Source of the DNA: Gammaproteobacteria bacterium
GTDB taxonomy: Bacteria; Pseudomonadota; Gammaproteobacteria; Xanthomonadales; SZUA-36
DNA length: 64,000 nt
Direction of reading: 5' to 3'
Assembly (NCBI GenBank): GCA_024275935.1
Contig: JAJRYF010000055.1
Span: forward strand, 30,200-94,199
Shown here: piece by piece, positions 8,731-16,852 of the stretch
Layout: every line of letters begins with the position of its first letter
Numbering within the stretch: the stretch's first letter is position 1
The notes under the pieces: model-generated
The model's input: the letters and a program-made list of their open reading frames with translations, nothing else
The model's database searches: none
Told to the model about the DNA's origin: nothing
Position numbers and translations under genes: made by a program

Positions 8731-9120
8731 TTACTCTACTTTCCAGACTTCCAATTTCCAGTCTCTGCGGTTATTGGCGCTGGCGTTATAGCCGATAAAG
8801 TAAGACTTGCCCGCCTCAACTTCAATTTCCAATGGCGGTATAGACACGGTTCTCGCATTCGATATTGCCGGCATACACAAATTCAAATCTGCTGTGGCGC
8901 TAGCCTTGATGGTGTACTTGCCAGGCTCAATATTAAATGCCAACGGCGTCTTTACAACGCGCCTACCATCAATGCTGTACACATTAACTGAGAACACACA
9001 GTCAACCGGTCTATTTACCGATGTGACTATTCTGGCCTTCTCGCTACCCGCTAGCGCAGGCAATGCCGGCCACACACTCAAGCAAATCACTGCTATTACT
9101 ATCGCTTTTCTAAATATCAT
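8731..9120 (-). CDS. Small secreted protein, tandem paralogue A
   Basis: A 129-residue exported protein of unknown function. A signal peptide ends at LPALAG, leaving a mature domain of about 105 residues that looks all-beta (a proline- and glycine-bounded strand series with FNIEPGKYTIKA and IEVEAGKSYFIGYN), reminiscent of DUF2846/PEGA-like folds, although I cannot assign it. Two cysteines lie in VDCVF and NLCMP and may form a disulphide. I choose ATG at 9120, because GGAG sits six bases upstream; a TTG at 9132 would overlap that site. It shares near-identical ends with the next gene. Confidence 0.75.
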   Translation of the reverse strand: MIFRKAIVIAVICLSVWPALPALAGSEKARIVTSVNRPVDCVFSVNVYSIDGRRVVKTPLAFNIEPGKYTIKASATADLNLCMPAISNARTVSIPPLEIEVEAGKSYFIGYNASANNRRDWKLEVWKVE

Positions 9121-9212
9121 TTTTTTCTCCAAACTAATTCTATATAAACCCAGGCCACCAAATATCTGTCTCTAGGTTATACCTACCATGCTGAACGGTC
9201 GCTGAACTATAG

Positions 9213-9605
9213 TTACTCTACTTTCCAGACTTCCAATTTCCATTCTCTGCGATTATTAGCCTTGGCATTAAAGCCGATGAAATACGACTTGCCTGCTTCA
9301 ACTTCAATTTCCAGTGGATCTATAGGAAGGTCTCTTGTAATTGAAGTTAGTGCCGGCATACAAAGCCTTGTGTCCACCACTGACCGCGCCTTAATAGTGT
9401 ACTTACCCGGGTCGATATCAAATGCCAACGGGGTTTCTGTAACCAACTTGCCGTTGATCTCATACACATCAACCGAAAACATACAATCAAGCGGTTTGTT
9501 TACCGAGGTAACTATTCTCGCCTTATCACCACCAGCAAGGGCCGGTAATATGCTTAACACGCTCAAACAAACTAGTGCCGTTATTATTACTTTTCGCAAT
9601 ATCAC
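9213..9605 (-). CDS. Small secreted protein, tandem paralogue B
   Basis: The upstream twin of the previous gene, about 130 residues. The C-terminal 24 residues differ at only three positions, and both cysteines, the signal peptide and the EAGKSYFIG strand are kept. By alignment with its twin and by position of the GGAG box (six bases upstream) the start is GTG at 9605, not the earlier GTG at 9623. The upstream flanks also share CATGCTGAA and neighbouring bases, so the duplication included promoter DNA. Function is unknown; periplasmic or surface location is likely. Confidence 0.75.
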   Translation of the reverse strand: MILRKVIITALVCLSVLSILPALAGGDKARIVTSVNKPLDCMFSVDVYEINGKLVTETPLAFDIDPGKYTIKARSVVDTRLCMPALTSITRDLPIDPLEIEVEAGKSYFIGFNAKANNRREWKLEVWKVE

Positions 9606-9710
9606 ATTTCTCTCCAAACCCACTAAATTTACCCTTTACTTCGACGCATAGCCGCCACTAATGGTTTATATATTACTAGAGCATGCTGAATCGCAGATGA
9701 ACCAAGCCCT

Positions 9711-10262
9711 CTAATCAAGCTGGGGCTTTAGTATGAACTCACCGGGCAGCAAGCCACCCAAACCGTAACCCCCAACGGCGGTTCTTATTAAGCGTAAAGT
9801 TGGCAAGCCAACGGCTGCCGTCATCCGCCTGACTTGTCGATTTTTGCCCTCTCGAATACTCAACTCCAGCCAGCTAACCGGTATTTTCCGGCGTTGGCGT
9901 ACCGCTGGTGTCCGCGGCCACACCCAGGCTGGCTTGCGGCCGAGCATCCGTACTTTGGCAGGCTTGGTCAGGCCATCTTTTAGATTTACACCAGCAGCTA
10001 GTCTTTTCAGTGCTCCGGCGCTAGGCACGCCCTCTACCTGCACTAAATAAGTTTTCTGTTTTTTATAGCGTGGATTGCTGAGGCGCTGCTGCAAAACCCC
10101 GTCATCGGTCAGCACCAATAAACCCTCGCTATCCATATCCAGGCGTCCGGCAAGGTAGAAACCCGGCCGCTCTATCCAGTCGGCTAAAACTGGGCGCTCT
10201 TGGGCATCGGTAAACTGACTCAAAACCCCATAGGGCTTGTTAAATAATAGTACTTCTGACAT
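9711..10262 (-). CDS. rluE: 23S rRNA pseudouridine synthase RluE
   Basis: A 183-residue pseudouridine synthase of the RsuA/RluB/E/F group. The catalytic Asp lies in GRLDMDSEGLLVLT; the N-terminal LLFNKPYGVLSQF and C-terminal REGKNRQVRRMTAAVG motifs are typical of RluE, which modifies U2457 of 23S rRNA in E. coli. It lacks the N-terminal S4 domain seen in RsuA and RluB, as RluE normally does. It is separated from algC by 32 bp in the same direction. Confidence 0.9.
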   Translation of the reverse strand: MSEVLLFNKPYGVLSQFTDAQERPVLADWIERPGFYLAGRLDMDSEGLLVLTDDGVLQQRLSNPRYKKQKTYLVQVEGVPSAGALKRLAAGVNLKDGLTKPAKVRMLGRKPAWVWPRTPAVRQRRKIPVSWLELSIREGKNRQVRRMTAAVGLPTLRLIRTAVGGYGLGGLLPGEFILKPQLD

Positions 10263-10294
10263 CAGGGTAGCTTTTCAGGATGTGCAGTAGTTAT

Positions 10295-12769
10295 TCAAAA
10301 TGGTAGCGCCAAATCAGAGCGCAATGAAAGCAACAGATCCCGGAAACAACTTTGCACCCGCTGCAGAGCTTCTTCAGTGTCGGCCTCAAAGCGCAATACC
10401 AGCACCGGGGTTGTATTAGAAGCCCTAACCAGCCCCCAGCCATCTTCAAAATCCACCCGTAGGCCATCAATGGTGTTGACCTCTGCGTTATCAAAGTGTG
10501 CGTGGTCTCGAAGAGCATCTATGAAGTCGTGGTTTTCACCTTCTTGCATTTCAATTTTTAACTCAGGGGTGCTAACGCCCTTTGGCAGAGCCTCAAGAAT
10601 ATCTCCCGGCGACTCCGACTTCCAAGCCAAGATCTCAAGCAACCGGCAGGCCGCATAAATTCCATCATCAACACCATACCAACGCTCTTTAAAGAAGAAG
10701 TGGCCTGACATCTCGCCAGCAAAAGGTGATTTCATTTCCGGCATTTTGTTTTTAATTAACGAGTGCCCAGTCTTCCACATAAGGGGAACCCCGCCAGCCT
10801 CACGAATGGCCGCAGGCAGATGGCGGGAACATTTCACATCATAAATAATAGTTGCGCCAGGGTGGCGGGAAAGAATATCTCGAACAAATAAGATCATCAA
10901 CCGGTCAGCATAAATAATCTCCCCTGAAGGGGTCACAACACCCAAGCGGTCGGCATCACCATCAAACGCTACCCCTATATCAGCCTTAGTATGCTTCACC
11001 GCCTGAATTAAATCTTGTAAGTTCTCAGGCTCACTTGGGTCAGGGTGATGATTGGGGAACGACCCATCTACATCGTCGTATAAAGCCGCCACATCAGCGC
11101 CAATAGACTGTAATACAGAAACTGCATTTACGCCACCTACACCATTACCACAATCGGCTACTACTTTTAGCGGGCGTGAAAGCTGAATGTCGCTGGAAAT
11201 GCGTTCCTGATAACGCGACAAGACACCTTCGGTACGGGTTACTCCAACCCCTTCTTCAAAGTCACCTGCCTGAATCATTTTATAGAGTCCCTGAATCTCT
11301 TCATTCGACAAGGTAAGCCCGCCTACAACCATTTTCAAGCCGTTGTACTCCGGCGGATTGTGACTGCCAGTCACCATAACCCCAGAGCCGGAGCCAAACT
11401 CGGCAGCAGCATAGTACAGCACCCCGGTCGGCACCATACCGATTTCAATAACATCACAGCCAGTACTCAACAAACCCTTTTTCAGTGCCTTGATTAAAGA
11501 AGGTCCGGAAATCCTACCATCCCGTGCAATCACAACCGGGTCTGCATCACGCCTTACTGCCAGAGTGCCGACTGCCCGCCCGATATACCAGGCCCCATCT
11601 GCAGTTAAGGTTTTATTGATAATGCCACGAATATCATAGGCTTTGAAAATACTGGCCGGGGGCTTGATTTTATCAACAGCTTCAGCGGCTTCCGGAAGCA
11701 GTTCCGGCAACGGCTCAGATGCCGGACTTGGTTCTGGTTCCGTCCCAGGCTGGGGCGTTTCGAGGTGTAGTTGCCGGGCGTTAAATTCTGCCATTTCATC
11801 CGCCTGGCGCCGCTTCTCATCGCCATCCAGGGAATCCATATCTAGCTCCTGAGTATCTGCTATCAATACTGGCTCTGGCTCAAAACCAGCGCTAACAGAC
11901 GGCCTACGCAACCAGCCAATCACAAATATTAACAAGCCCAGACCAATTAATAAAAAGCCGTTTTTTGAACTAAGCATCCCGCCTAAAGGTGACTGCGACC
12001 AGCTTACATAAAACAATGAATCTCTAATTTGCTCCCGCTTCGCACCCGCCCAACCCTCTGGAGTTGAACCATACGACTTCAAGGTAGAAAAGTGTGCTGC
12101 CCCGGCGGCCTGTTGCAAGCTTAAGAAGCCCACTTGCTCACCTGCACTAGTTAAGGTATCTAGAAATTGGTCGGCTTTCCAGCTCACCAATAAATACCCA
12201 TAACTTCCCTGGTCATCCCGCAACCTGCTCACACCAACCAGTAAATCACGGCCATCATCGGTCATTAACTGCAGTGCTGAAGCGCCTTTCTGCTGGGCCA
12301 CAAGCAGCATATCGTAAAGCACATAGCGTTGTGAATAAATCGAGCCACCCAAAGTACCCAGGTTAACTTTTAATAAATCTTGAGGATAAGTTCTGGCATC
12401 CACAATTTGTTCATCAATACGCTTTAACTCAGCTAGCAACTCGCCATAGATAATTTTGTTTTGGGCATGTTTTTTCCCAGCCTCAAGAGCCTCTGGCGAC
12501 CGCAGCACCGCCTCCAGGCCATGGATAACCATCTCCGCATTATCCTGCACAGCTTTAGCTGAACGCTCCAGACCAGTATAGGCAGACTGTACCTGGCTAT
12601 GCTTGCTTAAAACCAGCACGCCCATGCCAAAAACAACCAAACCTGCCAGCAAAACAAAGTTTAACAACCAGCGCGGAACAGTTCTCTTCGTGGCCTCTGG
12701 CCTGTCAGCCTGAGTTACTGCTGACCCTTCCCCTGATCGGTTAAAAATTGACTTAAAATCAATACTCAT
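10295..12769 (-). CDS. algC: Phosphomannomutase/phosphoglucomutase with N-terminal membrane sensor-like region
   Basis: The C-terminal ~460 residues are an AlgC-type alpha-D-phosphohexomutase, converting mannose- and glucose-6-phosphate to the 1-phosphates for polysaccharide and LPS synthesis. All four motifs are visible: phosphoserine loop TGSHNPPEYNG, metal loop DGDADRLG, sugar loop GEMSGHFFF and phosphate loop RASNTTPVL. The N-terminal ~370 residues are extra: a transmembrane segment near residue 40, about 210 periplasmic residues, a second segment near 285 and a Pro/Glu-rich linker. So the enzyme is anchored to the inner membrane. I use ATG 12769; a TTG at 12787 overlapping the dut stop is possible. 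Confidence 0.9.
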   Translation of the reverse strand: MSIDFKSIFNRSGEGSAVTQADRPEATKRTVPRWLLNFVLLAGLVVFGMGVLVLSKHSQVQSAYTGLERSAKAVQDNAEMVIHGLEAVLRSPEALEAGKKHAQNKIIYGELLAELKRIDEQIVDARTYPQDLLKVNLGTLGGSIYSQRYVLYDMLLVAQQKGASALQLMTDDGRDLLVGVSRLRDDQGSYGYLLVSWKADQFLDTLTSAGEQVGFLSLQQAAGAAHFSTLKSYGSTPEGWAGAKREQIRDSLFYVSWSQSPLGGMLSSKNGFLLIGLGLLIFVIGWLRRPSVSAGFEPEPVLIADTQELDMDSLDGDEKRRQADEMAEFNARQLHLETPQPGTEPEPSPASEPLPELLPEAAEAVDKIKPPASIFKAYDIRGIINKTLTADGAWYIGRAVGTLAVRRDADPVVIARDGRISGPSLIKALKKGLLSTGCDVIEIGMVPTGVLYYAAAEFGSGSGVMVTGSHNPPEYNGLKMVVGGLTLSNEEIQGLYKMIQAGDFEEGVGVTRTEGVLSRYQERISSDIQLSRPLKVVADCGNGVGGVNAVSVLQSIGADVAALYDDVDGSFPNHHPDPSEPENLQDLIQAVKHTKADIGVAFDGDADRLGVVTPSGEIIYADRLMILFVRDILSRHPGATIIYDVKCSRHLPAAIREAGGVPLMWKTGHSLIKNKMPEMKSPFAGEMSGHFFFKERWYGVDDGIYAACRLLEILAWKSESPGDILEALPKGVSTPELKIEMQEGENHDFIDALRDHAHFDNAEVNTIDGLRVDFEDGWGLVRASNTTPVLVLRFEADTEEALQRVQSCFRDLLLSLRSDLALPF

Positions 12770-12783
12770 TACACTTACCACCC

Positions 12784-13239
12784 TCAATCACTACCTGTAT
12801 GCCCGAAACCGCCTGCACCGCGCTTGCTGGTAGCAAACTCATCCACCAGCTCCCAGCTGGCCTGTACCACTGGCACAAAAACTAGTTGTGCAATTCGGGC
12901 ACCTACTTCAATCATAAACGGCACAGCGCTTCTATTCCAGCAAGAAACAAATAACTGCCCTTGATAATCACTATCGATCAAGCCCACCAGGTTGCCCAAA
13001 ACAATGCCATGTTTATGCCCAAGACCTGAGCGTGGCAGAATAACTGCGGCCAATTCTGGATCGACAATATGCATGGCCATGCCCGTTGGGATCAACTTTG
13101 TTTACCCAGGGGCGAGCTCCAGATTTTGCTCCAGGCAGGCGCGTAAATCCATCCCGGCAGAACCACCAGTGGCGTAGTTGGGGAGTGGAAACTCCTCTCC
13201 CAAGCGTGGATCAAGAACTTTTAATTGTATTTGTTTCAT
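12784..13239 (-). pseudogene. dut: dUTP diphosphatase interrupted by an in-frame stop
   Basis: Read from ATG 13239 the frame gives [20 protein letters not shown] and continues to the conserved LAPG, where codon 46 is TAA (13102-13104); after it come [29 protein letters not shown] and GAGGFGHTG, all standard dUTPase motifs. Ignoring the stop, the length is 151 residues, exactly that of intact Dut. Homologues usually have Glu at the stop position, so one base change (GAA to TAA) explains it. Dut keeps uracil out of DNA and is essential in most bacteria; a sequencing error, a suppressed stop or a second copy elsewhere are all possible. A TTG at 13095 could restart translation but would lose about one third of the fold. 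Confidence 0.88.
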
Positions 13240-13359
13240 CAAATCATCAAGAAGCATACCTGTATGTAAGATTATAGACTACAGCCTTACGCGCTGATTG
13301 TCCCTTATAAATTTATCCTTAATGTGAGAAATTAGCCGTATGCAGAACCCTAAACACCC

Positions 13360-14034
13360 ATGAGCATCAAAAACTGGCCGTGCCAGCAACAGCCTAGAGA
13401 GAAATTACACGCCTCTGGGGCCGTCACCTTAACCGACCCAGAGCTGCTTGCGATTTTATTACGCACTGGCATCCAGGGCCGCAACGCGGTCGCGCTGGCG
13501 AGTGATATCCTGAATCAATGCGGGAGCCTTCGAGCATTGTTTTTTAGCAGCCCCAAGCAATTACATAAACTGCCAGGCGTTGGCCCGGCAAAGTCGGCCC
13601 AGTTACTAGCCATTACTGAACTAAGCCGCCGCTATTTACGAGAACAGCTGGTTAGCGGCAATGCCCTTACCGATCCAACCAGCACTCGTGATTACCTGAT
13701 TAGTCTACTCAGGGAACGCAAACGCGAGGTTTTTATGGCGCTATATCTAGATAACCGCCACCGGGTTATTGCTGATGAGGTGTTGTTTCAAGGAACTATC
13801 GATGGCGCCGCCGTATACCCACGGGTAGTAGCGCAGCAAGCACTCAGTCATAATGCCGCAGCCGTCATTATCGCCCACAACCACCCTTCCGGAATATCTG
13901 AACCAAGCCGTGCGGATGAAGCCATTACCCGCAGATTACGCGATGCCCTGGCATTACTCGATATCCGTTTGCTGGATCATTTCATTATTGGTGAAGGCCG
14001 GCCAATTTCTTTAGCAGAACGAGGGGTGCTTTAA
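13360..14034 (+). CDS. radC: RadC-family JAMM protein
   Basis: A 224-residue RadC (YicR) protein. Residues 1-100 contain the UPF0758 N-terminal helix-hairpin-helix-like region (KLPGVGPAKSAQLLAITEL); the C-terminal JAB/MPN metal-binding motif reads HNHPSGISEPSRAD, with both His, the Ser and the Asp in place. Despite its old name the family's role in DNA repair is not established. It is divergent from dut. In Pseudomonas coaBC lies between radC and dut; here it does not. Confidence 0.92.
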   Translation: MSIKNWPCQQQPREKLHASGAVTLTDPELLAILLRTGIQGRNAVALASDILNQCGSLRALFFSSPKQLHKLPGVGPAKSAQLLAITELSRRYLREQLVSGNALTDPTSTRDYLISLLRERKREVFMALYLDNRHRVIADEVLFQGTIDGAAVYPRVVAQQALSHNAAAVIIAHNHPSGISEPSRADEAITRRLRDALALLDIRLLDHFIIGEGRPISLAERGVL

Positions 14035-14104
14035 ACACTATTTCATGGGCGCTCTTCAGGCTGCGGTCAAAAGTTGTAAAAACAGGCGTTTTTTGGCAAT
14101 TTGC

Positions 14105-14133
14105 TTGCTTTAATCTGTGGTTTAAGGTATAAA
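14105..14133 (+). promoter_or_regulatory. Promoter of rpmB-rpmG
   Basis: TTGCTT (14105-14110), 17 bases, TATAAA (14128-14133). Transcription should start near 14140, leaving a short leader before rpmB. Spacing and boxes fit a strong sigma-70 promoter. Confidence 0.65.
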
Positions 14134-14177
14134 GTGCGGCTCGTTTTTACTTTTTTAATAAATTACAGGATAGCCCG

Positions 14178-14414
14178 ATGGCCAGAGTCTGCCAGGTAAC
14201 AGGAAAACGCCCCACCACAGGCAATAATGTGTCCCACGCCAACAATAAAACCCGGCGTAGGTTTCTTCCCAATCTACATAATCACCGCTTTTGGGTGGAG
14301 TCTGAGAACCGCTGGATAAAACTCCGCGTTTCTACTAAAGGCTTGCGCATAATCGACAAGAAAGGCATTGATGTCGTACTTGTTGATTTACGCTCCCGTG
14401 GCGAGAAAGTTTAA
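14178..14414 (+). CDS. rpmB: 50S ribosomal protein L28
   Basis: A 78-residue L28 ([20 protein letters not shown] at the start), a component of the large ribosomal subunit. Length and sequence are those of gammaproteobacterial L28 throughout. It is followed 26 bp later by rpmG, the usual partner, under one promoter and one terminator. Confidence 0.97.
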   Translation: MARVCQVTGKRPTTGNNVSHANNKTRRRFLPNLHNHRFWVESENRWIKLRVSTKGLRIIDKKGIDVVLVDLRSRGEKV

Positions 14415-14440
14415 TCAGGGTTTAACCGGAGAAATTCATC

Positions 14441-14596
14441 ATGCGTGATAAAATCAAATTAGTTTCAAGCGCCGGTACTGGTCATTACTACACTACCGAC
14501 AAAAACAAGAAAAACACCCCTGAGAAAATGGAGTACAAAAAGTACGACCCTCGGGTGCGTAAACATGTGATCTACAAAGAAGCTAAAATCAAGTAA
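14441..14596 (+). CDS. rpmG: 50S ribosomal protein L33
   Basis: A 51-residue L33 ([20 protein letters not shown]... ending in KEAKIK). It has no CxxC zinc ribbon, so it is the zinc-independent form common in gammaproteobacteria. CCGGAG about nine bases before the ATG is the ribosome-binding site. Confidence 0.96.
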   Translation: MRDKIKLVSSAGTGHYYTTDKNKKNTPEKMEYKKYDPRVRKHVIYKEAKIK

Positions 14597-14621
14597 GTTT
14601 TTGGCTTTCACCATAGATCCG

Positions 14622-14648
14622 AAAAACCCGCCTACTGGTGGGTTTTTT
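14622..14648 (+). terminator. Rho-independent terminator after rpmG
   Basis: AAAAACCCGCC (14622-14632), loop TACT, GGTGGGTTTTTT. One G-T pair in the stem, A-run before and T-run after, so it could work on both strands. Confidence 0.85.
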
Positions 14649-14689
14649 TATGCCAAAATAAAGCCTACACAATTTAGTACCATAAACTT

Positions 14690-15499
14690 ATGCCTGAGCT
14701 CCCGGAAGTTGAAACTACCTGTCGTGGAATCCGTCCACGGTTGGTGGGCCAAGTTATTAACAGCATTGTAGTACGGCAACCGCAGTTGCGATGGCCGATC
14801 CCTAGAGAGATTCAAACAGCTGTTGGCCAAACCATAAGCTCGGTAGAGCGCCGGGGCAAGTATTTATTAATTGCTACCACTGGCGGTACTATCCTGATGC
14901 ATCTTGGAATGTCCGGCAGCCTGAGGCTAGCAAGCCCCGAACAAGAGCCTGGCAAGCATGACCATGTTGATATTGGGCTGGAGGGCTGCCTACTACGCCT
15001 GAATGACCCCAGACGCTTTGGCGCAGTACTGTGGCATACCGGCCCAATTGAAGATCACCCGCTATTACTCAAGCTTGGCCCAGAGCCTCTAGAAGAAGCA
15101 TTCGATGAGCAACACTTATGGCGGCTGTCCAAGGGCCGCAGGCAAGCGGTCAAGGCATTTATAATGAATGGGCATATAGTGGTTGGGGTGGGTAATATAT
15201 ACGCCTCTGAGGCGCTGTTCCGCGCGGGGATACTGCCCCACCGCCAAGCCGGTCGAATCTCTAAAAACCGCTACCAACGCTTGAGTCAAACTATCCGTGA
15301 AGTCCTGCAAGAGGCGATAGCCCAGGGCGGCACAACCTTGCAAGACTTCACTAATAGTGACGGCCAGCCAGGGTATTTTGCTCAGGAGCTGCTAGTCTAT
15401 GGGCGCGAGAACCAAGCCTGCGTTAGCTGTACCAAGGCAATTAAGATGAAGGTTATCGGCCAGCGTGCCAGCTACTACTGTAGCAATTGCCAGAGCTAG
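14690..15499 (+). CDS. mutM: Formamidopyrimidine-DNA glycosylase
   Basis: A 269-residue Fpg enzyme, which removes 8-oxoguanine and ring-opened purines from DNA and cuts the abasic site. The start MPELPEVETTCRG supplies the catalytic Pro2 and Glu3, so ATG 14690 is fixed by function even though no ribosome-binding site is visible. Motif GVGNIYASEALF and the C-terminal zinc finger (CVSC ... CSNC) are intact. With mutT nearby, the window holds two parts of the oxidised-guanine defence. Confidence 0.95.
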   Translation: MPELPEVETTCRGIRPRLVGQVINSIVVRQPQLRWPIPREIQTAVGQTISSVERRGKYLLIATTGGTILMHLGMSGSLRLASPEQEPGKHDHVDIGLEGCLLRLNDPRRFGAVLWHTGPIEDHPLLLKLGPEPLEEAFDEQHLWRLSKGRRQAVKAFIMNGHIVVGVGNIYASEALFRAGILPHRQAGRISKNRYQRLSQTIREVLQEAIAQGGTTLQDFTNSDGQPGYFAQELLVYGRENQACVSCTKAIKMKVIGQRASYYCSNCQS

Positions 15500-15541
15500 G
15501 GTAAGATTATGACTGTTCACCCAAATATAAAGGTTTCTTAA

Positions 15542-16366
15542 ATGAAAGCCATCCACTTAGCCTTACTCGGAAACCCGGTTGAACACAGTCTGTCACCTTT
15601 GATTCAGCAAAGCTTTGCCGAACAATTTGGTTTCTCAATTAACTATGAGTTGCAACAATGTACGGCGGAACAATTCCCAGCCGCCGTGCACAAACTGCAA
15701 CAAGCCGGCGCTGCTGGTTGCAATATAACTTTACCGCTAAAAACCCTTGCTTGTGAGCTGGCGGACTCAGTTTCTAGAGCAGCGCAGGTCAGTGGCGCTG
15801 CTAATACTCTGGTTTTTACTAAGCAGGGCATCTACGCTGAAAATACCGATGGCAAGGGCTGGTTAGCTGACCTTAACCAGAGAGAAAATAAAATCAGCGG
15901 AAAATCAGTATGCCTGCTTGGTGCTGGTGGCGCTGCCGCAGGAATCCTACCTGAAATTCTAAATTTAGCGCCTGGCTCCCTGATGATCGCTAATCGCGAT
16001 ACCGCAAAAGCTGAAGGTATATTACGAAATAATACTCGGGCAAACTGGCGGGTAATCAGCCTCGATATGCTCGCCGCAGATACCGTCAATACCTATGATC
16101 TGGTGATAAATACAACCTCACTAGGTCATCAAGGTCGCCTGCCAGCGATGCCCGCTGAAATGTTCAACCCCGAGGCATTGTTCTACGACCTCAACTACGG
16201 TCAGGCAGCACAACCAGCCCAGGAGTGGTGCCGGCGGCAGGGGATTAACTATCAGGATGGCACCGGCATGTTGGTTGAGCAAGCGGCACTAGGCTTCACT
16301 TTATGGACCGGGAAAACACCCAGCACCGCCACCATACTAAAACAGCTCAGAGCCGCCCCGGAGTAA
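15542..16366 (+). CDS. aroE: Shikimate dehydrogenase
   Basis: NADP-dependent reduction of 3-dehydroshikimate to shikimate in aromatic amino-acid synthesis; 274 residues. Substrate motif GNPVEHSLSP, catalytic Lys in NITLPLK, NTDGKGW, and the nucleotide loop GAGGAAAGI are all seen; the cofactor specificity loop reads ANRDTAKA. It lies 42 bp after mutM in the same direction. Confidence 0.95.
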   Translation: MKAIHLALLGNPVEHSLSPLIQQSFAEQFGFSINYELQQCTAEQFPAAVHKLQQAGAAGCNITLPLKTLACELADSVSRAAQVSGAANTLVFTKQGIYAENTDGKGWLADLNQRENKISGKSVCLLGAGGAAAGILPEILNLAPGSLMIANRDTAKAEGILRNNTRANWRVISLDMLAADTVNTYDLVINTTSLGHQGRLPAMPAEMFNPEALFYDLNYGQAAQPAQEWCRRQGINYQDGTGMLVEQAALGFTLWTGKTPSTATILKQLRAAPE

Positions 16367-16417
16367 GCTTTCCAGCTCTTGATCAAGCCCTGAGATCGCT
16401 CCAGCAGGCACTGGCTA

Positions 16418-16774
16418 CTACCACTCAAACAACTTCCACATAACTGGAGCTACTGGGTTGAGACCGTTCTCACCTGGCTGTAGCTCCAACTCACCATCCC
16501 CATCAAGGTCCATATAGTAATAGGAAATGCCTTCTCTAGGGGTGACTTTAACCATATAAACACGCCCATTTTGTCGGTATTCTTCTATGGTTTTATCTTC
16601 TTCAGTACGAATACTTACTACCGGCGGCTCTTCTTCAGAACGCACCTTTGGTGGCAATGGAGGGGGCTCTAACCCGGTTTGCGGCTGCTCGCTTTCTTGT
16701 GCCACAGCGGATACTGCCAGCAACAACAATATGCCAACCGCTAGCAACTGATATTTTTTTGAATTTAAACACAT
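16418..16774 (-). CDS. DUF2782 exported protein
   Basis: A 118-residue protein with a signal peptide (hydrophobic residues 9-24, cleavage after AVAQ) and a proline-rich linker before a small beta domain (EEYRQNGRVYMVKVTP, YYYMDLDGDGELE). It matches the DUF2782 family, which is regularly found divergent from polA in Pseudomonas and relatives, as here. Function is unknown; a periplasmic location is expected. Confidence 0.85.
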   Translation of the reverse strand: MCLNSKKYQLLAVGILLLLAVSAVAQESEQPQTGLEPPPLPPKVRSEEEPPVVSIRTEEDKTIEEYRQNGRVYMVKVTPREGISYYYMDLDGDGELELQPGENGLNPVAPVMWKLFEW

Positions 16775-16852
16775 AGCCTGCGCCTCGTCGGGTAAGAAGC
16801 ATTAGAATAACAAATATAGCCCGAAAAATTCACCTAGGCAGTAATTTATCCC

